DNA from: Leucobacter sp. L43
GTDB lineage: Bacteria; Actinomycetota; Actinomycetes; Actinomycetales; Microbacteriaceae
Direction of reading: 5' to 3'
DNA length: 64,000 nucleotides
NCBI RefSeq assembly: GCF_016597785.1
Contig: NZ_JAENJG010000001.1
Location: 1,612,001 to 1,676,000, forward strand
Shown: one piece after another, positions 17,040 through 25,420 of the stretch
How the letters are laid out: every line of letters begins with the position of its first letter
Position numbering within the stretch: position 1 is the first letter of the stretch
Program-made: the position numbers and the translations under genes
The notes under the pieces: generated by a model
The model's database searches: none
Seen by the model: the letters and a program-made list of their open reading frames with translations, nothing else
Told to the model about the DNA's origin: nothing

Positions 17040-18356
17040 ATGGAGGATCACGCGGAGTGGAGTCGGCCGAGCCCAGGCCGGAGCGGCCTGCGCGCCGACA
17101 TCGCGCTCGCGCTGGTGCTCGCGCTCGCGTCGGTGACCACCGCGCTGCTCTACCAGCGCACCGGGATGTACCCGGGAGCAGCGGAGCCCTGGGTCTGGGC
17201 CGTCGGGCTGGGCTTGACGACGCTGCCGCTGGCACTGCGCCGCCTCTACCCGGTGCCGGTCGCGATCGTCGTGTCGATCGGATTCTTCGTCTGCGGCCAG
17301 TTCGGCGTGCCAGAGGTGCTGATCATCAACATCGCGCTGTTCTGCGCGCTCTACACCGTCGGCGCCTGGGAGCGCCGACGCGCGCTCGCGCTCTGGGTGC
17401 GCCTCGGCATCGGGGTCGCCATGATGGTGTGGATCACCGTCGTCCTCATCGTCTCGTCTTCGAGCGATGACGCCTTCGAGGGCATTTCGCGATCAGGCAT
17501 CTTCTCGGCGTACGCCACGTTCGCGGTCATTCAGATCATCACGAACCTGCTGTACTTCAGCGGCGCCTACTTCTTCGGCGAACGCTCCTGGCGCTCGGCG
17601 CGTCAGCAGGCGCTGCTCGAAGCGCAGGGGCGCGAGCTCGATCTCGAACGGCAGACGAGCGCGGCGCAGGCCATTGCGCTCGACCGGCTGGCGATCGCGC
17701 GCGAGCTGCACGACGTCGTGGCGCACCACGTGTCGGTCATGGGCATTCAGGCGGCCGCCGCGCGGCGCAGCATCGAGCGCGATCCCGCCCGTGCGGTTGC
17801 AGCCCTCGGCGTCGTCGAGGAGAGCGCGGGCACCGCCGTCGACGAGCTGCGGCGGCTCGTCGGCACTCTGCGCGACCCGGCGAAGGAAGGGTCGGCGCCG
17901 ACCACGATCGGCGTCGCGCACCTCTCCGAGCTCGTGGCAGAGGCGCAGAGCTCTGGCACGCCGACGACACTCATCGTCGCCGGTGAGCCGCGGCCCATCC
18001 CCATGCTCGTCGACGTCGCGCTCTACCGCGTCGTGCAAGAGGCGCTGACGAATGTGCGCAAGCACGCCGGCCGCGGTGCGACCGCCGAGGTGCGCCTGCG
18101 ATTCGGCGCGGATGCCGTCGAGGTGGAGGTCGCGGACGACGGGGTGCGGCAGGAGCTGACGCAGCGCTCCCGCGGGTCCGGCCTCGGCCTGCAGGGCATG
18201 CGCGAGCGCATCGGCGCCGTCGGCGGTACCGTGCACGCCGGGCGGCGGGAGCGCGGAGGGTTCATCGTCCGCGCGTGCGTGCCGGATGAACTCGCCTCCG
18301 CCCATCCCCGCGCTGCCGCTGCCGCTGCCGCTGCCGCTGCCGCTGCCGCGAGCTGA
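17040..18356 (+). CDS. Two-component sensor histidine kinase (HisKA_3 type)
   Basis: Membrane sensor of 438 residues. The first 190 residues carry five to six hydrophobic segments (ADIALALVLALASVTTALLY onward) without a clear extracytoplasmic domain. The dimerisation helix has the phospho-accepting His in IARELHDVVAHHVSVM near residue 223. The ATPase domain contains ALYRVVQEALTNVRKHA near residue 330 and GSGLGLQGMRERI near 380. The end is a run of alanines encoded by six GCTGCC units at 18312-18347. It pairs with the response regulator 27 bp downstream. The neighbouring divergent ABC exporter is a plausible target. Confidence 0.93.
   Translation: MEDHAEWSRPSPGRSGLRADIALALVLALASVTTALLYQRTGMYPGAAEPWVWAVGLGLTTLPLALRRLYPVPVAIVVSIGFFVCGQFGVPEVLIINIALFCALYTVGAWERRRALALWVRLGIGVAMMVWITVVLIVSSSSDDAFEGISRSGIFSAYATFAVIQIITNLLYFSGAYFFGERSWRSARQQALLEAQGRELDLERQTSAAQAIALDRLAIARELHDVVAHHVSVMGIQAAAARRSIERDPARAVAALGVVEESAGTAVDELRRLVGTLRDPAKEGSAPTTIGVAHLSELVAEAQSSGTPTTLIVAGEPRPIPMLVDVALYRVVQEALTNVRKHAGRGATAEVRLRFGADAVEVEVADDGVRQELTQRSRGSGLGLQGMRERIGAVGGTVHAGRRERGGFIVRACVPDELASAHPRAAAAAAAAAAAAAS
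18312..18347 (+). repeat. GCTGCC hexamer microsatellite in the kinase gene
   Basis: Six perfect tandem GCTGCC units just before the stop codon, coding for a poly-alanine tail. Unit gain or loss would keep the frame and only change tail length. Confidence 0.9.
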
Positions 18357-18383
18357 CATGCACCACTTCCCCGAAAGGCTCAC

Positions 18384-19148
18384 ATGATCCGCGTGCTGCT
18401 CGTCGACGACCAGGCGCTCGTGCGCTCGGGCTTCCGCATCATCCTGGAGTCGGAGCCCGACATCGAGGTGGTCGGTGAGGCCGAGAACGGCGCCGTCGCC
18501 GTCGCGCTCGCCGCCGAACTCCATCCCGACGTCATCTGCATGGACGTCGAAATGCCCGTGCTCAACGGGATCGATGCATCGCGGCGCATCCTGATGTCGG
18601 CTTCGTCGGCTTCGTCGGCTTCGTCGGCTTCGTCGGCTTCGTCGGCTTCGTCGGTCGCATCGGCTTCGGGCCGCGCGGCTCCGGCGATCCTGGTGCTCAC
18701 GACGTTCGGGCACGAGCAGTACCTCTTCGACGCACTCGCCGCCGGAGTCAGCGGTTTCCTCCTGAAGACCGCACGCGCCGAGCAGCTCATCGACGCCGTG
18801 CACTCGCTCGCGGCGGGCAACGCGCTGCTCGGCCCCGACGTCACACGCGCCGTGATCGAGCGGGTCTCGGCGAGTACCGCCGTCGACGCGAAGGCCGCTG
18901 GGGCGGGCGGCGATCCCGAATCGAGCCAGGCACCCGATGCGGCGGCCACGGCGATGACGGAGGCGGGCCTCACCGACCGCGAGCGGGAAGTGCTCGCCCT
19001 CGTAGCGCAGGGCAAGTCGAACGGCGAGATCGCCGCGGCGCTCTTCCTCGGCGAGGCGACCATCAAGACGCACGTGTCGAACCTGCTGCAGAAACTCGGC
19101 GTGCGCGACCGCATTCAAGCGGTCGTGTGGGTGCACACGCGGCCGTAG
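18384..19148 (+). CDS. NarL/LuxR-type response regulator with repeat insertion
   Basis: Partner of the kinase upstream. The receiver domain has the phospho-acceptor Asp54 in MDVEMPVLNGID and the switch residues in VLTTFG and FLLKTARAEQL. Between alpha-3 (SRRILM) and beta-4 (AILVLTTFG) there is an extra Ser/Ala segment of about 25 residues encoded by 9-bp repeats; normal receivers have only a few residues there. After a 40-residue linker the LuxR helix-turn-helix begins at LTDREREVLALVAQGKSNGE and ends at residue 254. The ATG follows GAAAGGCTCAC. It ends before the palindromic repeat at 19194. Confidence 0.92.
   Translation: MIRVLLVDDQALVRSGFRIILESEPDIEVVGEAENGAVAVALAAELHPDVICMDVEMPVLNGIDASRRILMSASSASSASSASSASSASSVASASGRAAPAILVLTTFGHEQYLFDALAAGVSGFLLKTARAEQLIDAVHSLAAGNALLGPDVTRAVIERVSASTAVDAKAAGAGGDPESSQAPDAAATAMTEAGLTDREREVLALVAQGKSNGEIAAALFLGEATIKTHVSNLLQKLGVRDRIQAVVWVHTRP
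18597..18650 (+). repeat. TCGGCTTCG nonamer microsatellite in the receiver domain
   Basis: Six perfect 9-bp units in tandem, followed by one degenerate unit, coding for Ser-Ala-Ser repeats. The array sits inside the receiver domain of the response regulator, so slippage would change a loop length in steps of three residues without a frameshift. Confidence 0.95.
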
Positions 19149-19193
19149 CCCGCCGCTCCCCGCCCGGCGCCGGCGCAGCTGGCGCAGCACCTT

Positions 19194-19256
19194 GCGAGCG
19201 GGGTCACTTTCAGTGCGTGTCGTCCGGCGACACGCACGAAGAGTGACCCCGGTCGC
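19194..19256. repeat. Intergenic palindromic repeat, copy 1
   Basis: Two 29-nt arms (19194-19222 and 19228-19256) around the loop TCCGG. The outer part reads GCGAGCGGGGTCACT and the inner part TGCGTGTCG, with four mismatches between the arms. It lies in the convergent gap between the response regulator and the LacI gene, where it could stop transcription from both sides. This is the most degenerate of five copies in the window. Confidence 0.85.
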
Positions 19257-19287
19257 AGGGCGGCGCGCAGGGCGGCGCGCCGCAGCG

Positions 19288-20301
19288 TCAGGCGCCGCCC
19301 ACCGTCGAGGCGCGCACCACCAGCTCGGGGGTGAACTCGATCTGCTCGCGCGTCGCATCGGCACCGGCCTGCGCCTCTGACAGCAGCAACCCCACCGCGG
19401 TGGCGCCGATCTCGACCGCGGGCTGACGCACCGACGTGATCGGCACCACCGCGGCGCTCGCGAAGTCGATGTCGTCGTATCCGATGAGGGCGATGTCCTC
19501 TGGCACCCGCAGCGATCCGGTCATCACGAAGGCCTGCAGCACTCCCATGGCGAGCAGATCATTCGCGGCGAAGACGGCGTCCGGCCTGCGGTCGGCTGGC
19601 AGCGCGATGATCTCCTCGGCGATCCTGCGCCCCTCGAGCACGCTCAATGCGCGCGTCTCGCGCACCTCGAGCGTCGCTCCCGACGTCTCGGCGACCACCG
19701 ACGTCGCGCCGTTGACGCGATCGGAGACCTGCTTGATGCCCAGCGGTCCGCCCACGAACGCGATGCGACGGCGCCCGAGCTCCAAGAGATGGCGGGCGGC
19801 GATGCGCCCGCCTTCCACGTCATCGACCGAGACGGAGGAGAAGGAGCGGTCGCTCGAACCGCGGTCGACGAGCACGACGGGGATCCCAGCTTGGCGCAGC
19901 CTCCAGAGCTGCGTGAGGTCGGTATCGACGGGAGAGATGAGCACGCCTGCGACACGATGCTCCTCGAACATTTCGAGGATGCTGTGCTCGCGCTGCGGAG
20001 AGTCATCGCTGCCCCCCATCAGCACGGTGTACCCGTCATCGATCGCGCGGCGCTGCGCTCCGTGCGCCAGGTCCATGAAGAAGGGGTTGCGGGTGTCGAG
20101 CACGACGAGTCCGAAGCTGGTGCTGCGCCCGGCGCGCAGCTGTCGCGCGGCATCGTTGCGCACGAAGCCCAACTGCTCGATCGCTTGGGTGACGCGCGCC
20201 ACCGTGCCTGCGGCGACGATCTCCGGCCGGTTGAGCACGTTGGAGACGGTCCCGACCGACACCCCTGCCTCGCGCGCGACGTCGCGGATACTCGCTGCCA
20301 T
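19288..20301 (-). CDS. LacI-family repressor of the rhamnose operon
   Basis: Repressor of 337 residues. The DNA-binding domain starts at MAASIRDVAREAGVSVGTVS, with hinge region RAGRSTSFGLVV near residue 60 and a periplasmic-binding-protein-like effector domain to the C-terminus (GYDDIDFASAAVVPITSVRQ near 280). I start it at ATG 20301; an in-frame upstream extension of 46 codons has no LacI homology and covers the operator region. It is divergent from the rhamnose transporter genes and two LacI-type operators lie between them. The effector is probably rhamnose or a derivative, by context only. Confidence 0.9.
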   Translation of the reverse strand: MAASIRDVAREAGVSVGTVSNVLNRPEIVAAGTVARVTQAIEQLGFVRNDAARQLRAGRSTSFGLVVLDTRNPFFMDLAHGAQRRAIDDGYTVLMGGSDDSPQREHSILEMFEEHRVAGVLISPVDTDLTQLWRLRQAGIPVVLVDRGSSDRSFSSVSVDDVEGGRIAARHLLELGRRRIAFVGGPLGIKQVSDRVNGATSVVAETSGATLEVRETRALSVLEGRRIAEEIIALPADRRPDAVFAANDLLAMGVLQAFVMTGSLRVPEDIALIGYDDIDFASAAVVPITSVRQPAVEIGATAVGLLLSEAQAGADATREQIEFTPELVVRASTVGGA

Positions 20302-20370
20302 GGCGTGATCTCCCACTTCGTTGTCGTAAAGCCCTGTGCTGGGCAGCAGTCTACCGATCGCATCACTCTT

Positions 20371-20384
20371 TTGAAACGCTTCAA
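20371..20384. promoter_or_regulatory. LacI-type operator in the rhamnose divergent promoter, site 1
   Basis: TTGAAACGCTTCAA, a near-perfect palindrome with central CG, the standard LacI/CcpA-like form. It overlaps a possible -35 (TTTCAA on the minus strand) placed 17 bp before a TAGACT -10 box of the repressor gene, so it could mediate autoregulation. Confidence 0.65.
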
Positions 20385-20414
20385 TAACGACTGTGAAACC
20401 GTCTCGACATCGAC

Positions 20415-20444
20415 TTGACTCATTGGAGACTCGCGCCATAAACT
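20415..20444 (+). promoter_or_regulatory. Promoter of the rhamnose transport operon
   Basis: TTGACT (20415-20420), 18-bp spacer, TAAACT (20439-20444). The transcription start would fall around 20451, directly at the second operator, leaving a leader of about 70 nt before the ATPase gene. Confidence 0.55.
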
Positions 20445-20450
20445 CACCTC

Positions 20451-20471
20451 AATCGCGATTGAAACGATTCA
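20451..20471. promoter_or_regulatory. LacI-type operator in the rhamnose divergent promoter, site 2
   Basis: The perfect palindrome AATCGCGATT (20451-20460) runs into TGAAACGATTCA (20460-20471), which differs by one base from the core of site 1. It lies at the predicted start of transcription of the transport operon, a position for a roadblock repressor. Confidence 0.6.
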
Positions 20472-20523
20472 CAAGTTCAAGCGCGCACCACCCCTGATAT
20501 GCCCTTCCAATGGCAGGAAGTCC

Positions 20524-22062
20524 GTGAGTTCAATGAAGAAACCACCCGCCGGCGAGCCGCTGCTCGAACTGCGCGGCGTCGCCAAGGCCTTCGGCCAGGT
20601 GATTGCACTGCGCGACAGCACCCTCGCACTCTACCCGGGATCCATCCACGCCCTCGTCGGCGAGAACGGCGCGGGCAAGTCGACGCTGGTCAAGATCATC
20701 GCGGGTCTCTACCGCCGCGACAGCGGCGACTTCCGCTACGACGGCGAGACGGTCGACTTCTCCACCACCGCCGAGTCGAAGGCCGCGGGCATCGCGGTCA
20801 TCTACCAGGAGCCGACGCTCTTCCCCGATCTCTCGGTCACCGAGAACATCTTCATGGGCCGGCAACCCCGCGGTCGGTTCGGCCGCATCGATCGCGGTGC
20901 GATGCGCGCCGAGGTCGAATCGCTCTTCACGCGCCTCGGCGTCGCGATGGATCCGGATCGCACCGCCGACGGCCTCTCCATCGCCGACCAGCAGATGATC
21001 GAGATCGCGAAGGCGATCTCGCTCGACGCACGCGTGCTCGTCATGGACGAGCCCACCGCAGCGCTCTCCGGTTTGGAGGTCGAGCGCCTCTTCCAGGTCG
21101 CACGCGCGCTCCGCGATGAGAACCGCGCGCTCGTCTTCATCTCGCATCGCTTCGACGAGGTCTTCGCGCTCTGCGACACGATCACCGTCATGCGCGACGG
21201 CAGTTACGTCTCGACGCGCGCCATCAGCGAGACGGATCCCGACAGCGTCGTCGCCGAAATGGTCGGTCGCGAGATCACGGACCTCTTCCCGAAGATCGAG
21301 ACCGAAGCCGGCGAGCCGCTGCTCGTCGTCGAGGGGCTCACGAGCCCCGGCATCTTCAATGACATCAGCTTCACCGTGCGCGCCGGGGAGATCGTCGGGC
21401 TCGCCGGACTGGTCGGCGCCGGCCGCAGCGAGGTCGCCCGCGCCGTGTTCGGCGTCGACTCCTACCGCACCGGCACCGTCACCGTCGCTGGCACGAAGGT
21501 GGCGAAGAACAAGCCGACGGCCGCCATGCGCGCCGGACTCGCGCTCGTGCCGGAGGATCGCCGCAAGCAGGGTCTCGTGCTCGATTCGAGCGTGGGCCGC
21601 AACACCACGTCCGTGATCCTCGACTCCCTCGCGAAACTCGGCATCGTCACGACCGGCGCGGAGAACCGCGCCGCGCGCCCGTGGGCGGAGAAGCTCGAGG
21701 TCAAGGCGAACGCGCTGACCACCATCGCCGGCACCCTGTCGGGCGGCAACCAGCAGAAGGTCGTGCTCGGCAAGTGGCTCGCGACCGATCCGCGCGTGCT
21801 CATCATCGATGAACCGACGCGCGGCATCGACGTCGGCACCAAATCGGAGGTGCACCGCCTGCTCTCCACGCTCGCGAGCCAGGGAATGGGCGTGCTCATG
21901 ATCTCGAGCGAGCTCCCCGAGGTGCTCGGCATGGCCGACCGCGTCGTCGTCATGCACGAGGGCCGCATCACCGCCACCATCGATCGCGAAGACGCGACGC
22001 AGGAGAACGTCATGCGCGCCGCGACCCACAGCTCGAGCACGGAATCGGAGCACGCCGCATGA
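20524..22062 (+). CDS. rhaT: L-rhamnose ABC importer ATPase
   Basis: Fused double ABC ATPase of the RbsA/XylG sugar class, 512 residues. Domain 1 has Walker A GENGAGKST near residue 45 and Walker B VLVMDEPTAAL near 170. Domain 2 (from about 265) has a degenerate Walker A GLVGAGRSEVARAVFG but a good signature LSGGNQQKVVLGKWL near 410. Start GTG 20524 has AGGA 5 nt upstream; ATG 20533 is an alternative. The symbol follows the rhizobial rhaSTPQ naming, not the E. coli symporter. Rhamnose specificity is inferred from the linked mutarotase and isomerase. Confidence 0.88.
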   Translation: MSSMKKPPAGEPLLELRGVAKAFGQVIALRDSTLALYPGSIHALVGENGAGKSTLVKIIAGLYRRDSGDFRYDGETVDFSTTAESKAAGIAVIYQEPTLFPDLSVTENIFMGRQPRGRFGRIDRGAMRAEVESLFTRLGVAMDPDRTADGLSIADQQMIEIAKAISLDARVLVMDEPTAALSGLEVERLFQVARALRDENRALVFISHRFDEVFALCDTITVMRDGSYVSTRAISETDPDSVVAEMVGREITDLFPKIETEAGEPLLVVEGLTSPGIFNDISFTVRAGEIVGLAGLVGAGRSEVARAVFGVDSYRTGTVTVAGTKVAKNKPTAAMRAGLALVPEDRRKQGLVLDSSVGRNTTSVILDSLAKLGIVTTGAENRAARPWAEKLEVKANALTTIAGTLSGGNQQKVVLGKWLATDPRVLIIDEPTRGIDVGTKSEVHRLLSTLASQGMGVLMISSELPEVLGMADRVVVMHEGRITATIDREDATQENVMRAATHSSSTESEHAA

Positions 22063-23090
22063 GCGCCACGACATTGAAGGCCCCGAGCGTCGGGTTCGGT
22101 GCGATCGTCGGCCGCCTGACACGGGCGCGCGAGGCGAGCATTCTGCTCGCCGTGCTGCTCGTCGTCGCAGCCGCAACGATCAAGAACCCCAACTTCCTGT
22201 TCTCGACCGACGGGTACCGCGACCTCTGGCTGACACCGTCGCTGCTCCTGCTCGTCGCAGTGGGTCAGGCCGTCGTGCTGATCACCCGCAACGTCGACCT
22301 GTCGGTCGGCTCGATCCTCGGCCTCAGCGCGTACCTCACCGGCCGCCTGTTCATCGACATGCCGGGGCTGCCCGCCATCGTCGTCGTCGTGATCGCGATC
22401 GTCTTCGGCGGCCTGCTCGGTTTGATCAACGGCGCGCTCGTCGCGTTCGCGAAAGTGCCGGCCCTCGTGATCACGCTCGGCACGATGTACGCCTTCCGCG
22501 GCATCAACGTGCTCTGGACGGGATCGGATCGCATCAACGCCTCCGACATGCCCCGCAGCTTCCTCGCCCTCGGCACGGCGCAGGTGCTGACGATCCCAGT
22601 GCTCACCATCATCGCCGTCGTCGTGCTGATCGCCGTCGCCTGGTGGATGAAGAACACCCGCGGCGGGCGCGAATGCTACGCGATCGGCTCCGATCCCGAC
22701 GCGGCCCAGCTCTACGGGCTGCCCGTCACGCGCCGCGTGCTCACCGCCTTCGTGCTGTCGGGCGCACTCTCCGGCTTCGCCGGCGTGCTCTACGCCGCCC
22801 GCTACGGCACCATCAACTCGCAGGCGGGCGCGGGCTGGGAGTTCGACGCGATCGGTGCGGCCGTCATCGGCGGCGTCGCCATCTTCGGCGGAGTCGGATC
22901 GGTGTGGGGCGCCGCCATCGGCGCGGCGCTGCTCATGACCATCAACCGTGCGCTTCCGGTGCTCGGCGTGCCCGACTTCTGGCAGCGCGCCGTCGTCGGC
23001 GTCCTGATCATCGGAGCGATCGTGCTCGACCGGGTCCTTTCGCTCCGACAACATCGGAAGCTCATCGAAGAACGGGAGACGCAGCGATGA
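22059..23090 (+). CDS. rhaP: L-rhamnose ABC importer permease 1
   Basis: Inner-membrane permease of the ribose/xylose/rhamnose class (BPD_transp_2), 343 residues and about ten membrane segments. VLITRNVDLSVGSILGLSAY near residue 68 and GTINSQAGAGWEFDAIGAAV near 250 are the conserved segments of this class. The ATG overlaps the ATPase stop by 4 bp, and its own stop overlaps the next permease. Pairing with a second, different permease indicates a heterodimeric channel, as in rhizobial RhaPQ. Confidence 0.88.
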   Translation: MSATTLKAPSVGFGAIVGRLTRAREASILLAVLLVVAAATIKNPNFLFSTDGYRDLWLTPSLLLLVAVGQAVVLITRNVDLSVGSILGLSAYLTGRLFIDMPGLPAIVVVVIAIVFGGLLGLINGALVAFAKVPALVITLGTMYAFRGINVLWTGSDRINASDMPRSFLALGTAQVLTIPVLTIIAVVVLIAVAWWMKNTRGGRECYAIGSDPDAAQLYGLPVTRRVLTAFVLSGALSGFAGVLYAARYGTINSQAGAGWEFDAIGAAVIGGVAIFGGVGSVWGAAIGAALLMTINRALPVLGVPDFWQRAVVGVLIIGAIVLDRVLSLRQHRKLIEERETQR

Positions 23091-24157
23091 CCGCTCAGAC
23101 CACCGTCACCACCTCCACGACCAGCCTGCGGCACATCGCAGACTACGATCGTCCGCTCTGGCAGCGCCTCCTCCTCACCCGCGAGAGCGCGATCATCGCC
23201 CTCGTCATCGTCGTCGTGCTCTTCGCGAGCATCGTGGTGCCGAACTTCGGCAGCAAGATCACGATGACCTACCTGCTCCTCGACATCTTCCCGATCCTGA
23301 TCATCGCGCTGCCGATGACGGCGATCATCGTGACGGGCGAGATCGACCTGTCGGTCGCGAGCATCGTCGGGCTCTCGAGCGTGCTCACCGGCGTGCTCAC
23401 CCAGGCGGGGGTGCCGTTCGGGCTCACCATCGTGCTGGCGCTGGCGGCCGGCCTGCTCGCAGGCACCATCAACGGGTTCCTCATCACAGCGGTGGGGCTT
23501 CCCTCGCTCGCCGTGACCATCGGCACGCTGGCGCTCTTCCGCGGCATCGCCGTAGGCATGCTCGGCACCACCGCGGTGACCGAGTTCCCCGCCTTCTGGA
23601 CGGACCTCGCGAAGGAGAAGATCGGCTCGACCGGCATTCCGGTCGTCATGATCCTCTTCGTGGTACTCGCCATCGCGTTCGCGATCCTGCTGCACTTCAC
23701 GAAGCTGGGCCGAGGCGTCTTCGCGATCGGCCTGTCGCCGGAAGCAGCGCGATTCTCCGGCGTCGACGTCGCCCGCACGAAGATGCTGCTGTACATGCTC
23801 AGCGGCGCGGTCTCAGCTCTCGCCGGCATCTACTTCACCCTCCGCTACGGCAGCGCCCGCGGCGACAACGCGACGGGCATGGAGCTGCAGGTGATCGCCG
23901 CAGTGCTGCTCGGCGGCGTGTCGATCTTCGGCGGCCGCGGCGCCCTGCACGGCGTGATCGCCGGCGTCGTGCTGATCGGCGTGCTCGGCAGCGCGCTGCG
24001 CCTCGCGAACGTCACCTCCGACGTGATCAACATCATCACCGGAGCCCTGCTCATCGGCGCCGTCATCTCGACCAGCGTGATCGCTGCGGTGAAGAACCGG
24101 CGGAGAACGGGAAAGAAGCTGCAGATCGCCGGAGCTCGGGCCGCGACGACGTCCTGA
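23087..24157 (+). CDS. rhaQ: L-rhamnose ABC importer permease 2
   Basis: Second permease, 356 residues. The start ATG 23087 lies in an ATGA overlap with the upstream permease; the frame is open 440 bp further up but overlaps that gene. IVTGEIDLSVASIVGLSSVL near residue 80 and MELQVIAAVLLGGVSIFGGR near 264 match the class. The first 25 residues (Thr/Ser-rich, then YDRPLWQRLLLTRES) are a cytosolic extension. Ends in a basic tail. Confidence 0.88.
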   Translation: MTAQTTVTTSTTSLRHIADYDRPLWQRLLLTRESAIIALVIVVVLFASIVVPNFGSKITMTYLLLDIFPILIIALPMTAIIVTGEIDLSVASIVGLSSVLTGVLTQAGVPFGLTIVLALAAGLLAGTINGFLITAVGLPSLAVTIGTLALFRGIAVGMLGTTAVTEFPAFWTDLAKEKIGSTGIPVVMILFVVLAIAFAILLHFTKLGRGVFAIGLSPEAARFSGVDVARTKMLLYMLSGAVSALAGIYFTLRYGSARGDNATGMELQVIAAVLLGGVSIFGGRGALHGVIAGVVLIGVLGSALRLANVTSDVINIITGALLIGAVISTSVIAAVKNRRRTGKKLQIAGARAATTS

Positions 24158-24244
24158 CGCACATCGGCACGCTTTCCCAGCACACTTCCACGACCACCCA
24201 CACCAGTCCCCGCACCGCGGGGTGATGAAAGGAAACAACGAACG

Positions 24245-25288
24245 ATGTGGTTCCAGAACAATAAGAAGAAGGCAGGCGCCGTTCTCGCGCTCGCCGCCAG
24301 CGCAGCCCTGCTGCTCTCGAGCTGCTCAGGCGGCGACGCCGGCAACGGCGGATCCGAAGGCGGATCCGAGGGATCGGGCGCGAGCATCACCTTCCTGCCG
24401 AAGAATCTCGGCAACCCGTACTTCGACACCTCCAGCAAGGGCGGCAAGGCCGCGGTCGAGGCGCTCGGCGGCACCTTCAACGAGGTCGGCCCCACCGAGG
24501 CCACGCCCGACGCGCAGGTCAGCTTCATCAACACCGCGACCCAGCAGGGCGTCGGCGCGCTCGCCATCTCGGCGAACGATCCGAAGGCGATCTGCGACGC
24601 GGTCAACGAGGCACGCGACAACGACGTGAAGGTCGTCACCTTCGACTCGGACACCAGCGCCGACTGCCGCGACCTGTTCGTGAACCAGGCCGACGCCGCC
24701 GGCATCGCCCAGGTGCAGGTCGACATGATCACCGAGCAGATCGGCGACAAGGGTGAGATCGCCGTGCTCTCGGCCGCCGCGAACGCGACGAACCAGAACG
24801 CCTGGATCGACCTCATGAAGGAAGAGCTCGAAGCGAACCACCCCGACGTCGAGCTCGTCGAGGTCGTGTACGGCGACGACGACGATCAGACCTCGTTCGA
24901 CAAGACCGCTGCCCTCCTCCAGACCTACCCCGAGCTCAAGGGCATCGTCTCGCCGACCACGGTCGGCATCGCAGCCGCAGCTCGCTACCTCTCGACCTCG
25001 GACGCGAAGGGCGAGGTCGCACTGACCGGGCTCGGCACCCCGAACCAGATGCGCGAGTACGTGGAAGACGGCACCGTCACCGAGTTCGCGCTCTGGAACC
25101 CCGAGGACCTCGGCTACCTGACCGCGTACGCGGCGAACGCGCTCGCCACCGGTGAGATCGAGGGCAAGGAAGGCGACACCTTCGAGGCCGGCGACCTCGG
25201 CGAGTACTCGGTCGGCGCCGACGGCGTCGTGCTCCTCGGCGATCCGTTCCGCTTCAACGCGGACAACATCAGCGACTTCGACTTCTAA
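24245..25288 (+). CDS. rhaS: L-rhamnose ABC importer binding protein (lipoprotein)
   Basis: Extracellular solute-binding lipoprotein of 347 residues. The signal peptide AGAVLALAASAALLLSSC ends in lipobox LSSC (Cys at about residue 28), followed by a Gly/Ser-rich linker. The periplasmic-binding fold of the Peripla_BP_4 type follows (NLGNPYFDTSSKGGKAAVEA, GALAISANDPKAICDAVNEA, VTFDSDTSADCR). Two conserved-position cysteines near residues 120 and 140 might form a disulfide. GAAAGGAAAC precedes the ATG. A hairpin follows the gene inside the operon, which would favour more of this subunit than of the downstream enzymes. Confidence 0.9.
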   Translation: MWFQNNKKKAGAVLALAASAALLLSSCSGGDAGNGGSEGGSEGSGASITFLPKNLGNPYFDTSSKGGKAAVEALGGTFNEVGPTEATPDAQVSFINTATQQGVGALAISANDPKAICDAVNEARDNDVKVVTFDSDTSADCRDLFVNQADAAGIAQVQVDMITEQIGDKGEIAVLSAAANATNQNAWIDLMKEELEANHPDVELVEVVYGDDDDQTSFDKTAALLQTYPELKGIVSPTTVGIAAAARYLSTSDAKGEVALTGLGTPNQMREYVEDGTVTEFALWNPEDLGYLTAYAANALATGEIEGKEGDTFEAGDLGEYSVGADGVVLLGDPFRFNADNISDFDF

Positions 25289-25302
25289 GCCGCCCCGGGC
25301 GC

Positions 25303-25340
25303 GGGGATCCTGATCCGAGATCGTCAGGATCAGGATCCCC
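25303..25340 (+). terminator. Intra-operon hairpin after the binding-protein gene
   Basis: Perfect 14-bp arms GGGGATCCTGATCC and GGATCAGGATCCCC around a 10-nt loop. It stands 15 bp after the binding-protein stop and 80 bp before rhaM, on the same strand. Partial termination or mRNA 3' end protection would set subunit ratios. Confidence 0.75.
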
Positions 25341-25420
25341 TCCGCACGCTTTCCGCTTCACTCCCCGACACCCCCACTCCCCCACGCCCCCATTCGCCCG
25401 CGAGCCTCTCGGAGAATCAC

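Noticed and set aside
17493-19364. A 623-codon open frame on the minus strand opposite the two-component genes
   Set aside because: Low-complexity Arg/Gly/Asp-rich product without domains; the opposite strand holds well-supported kinase and regulator genes.
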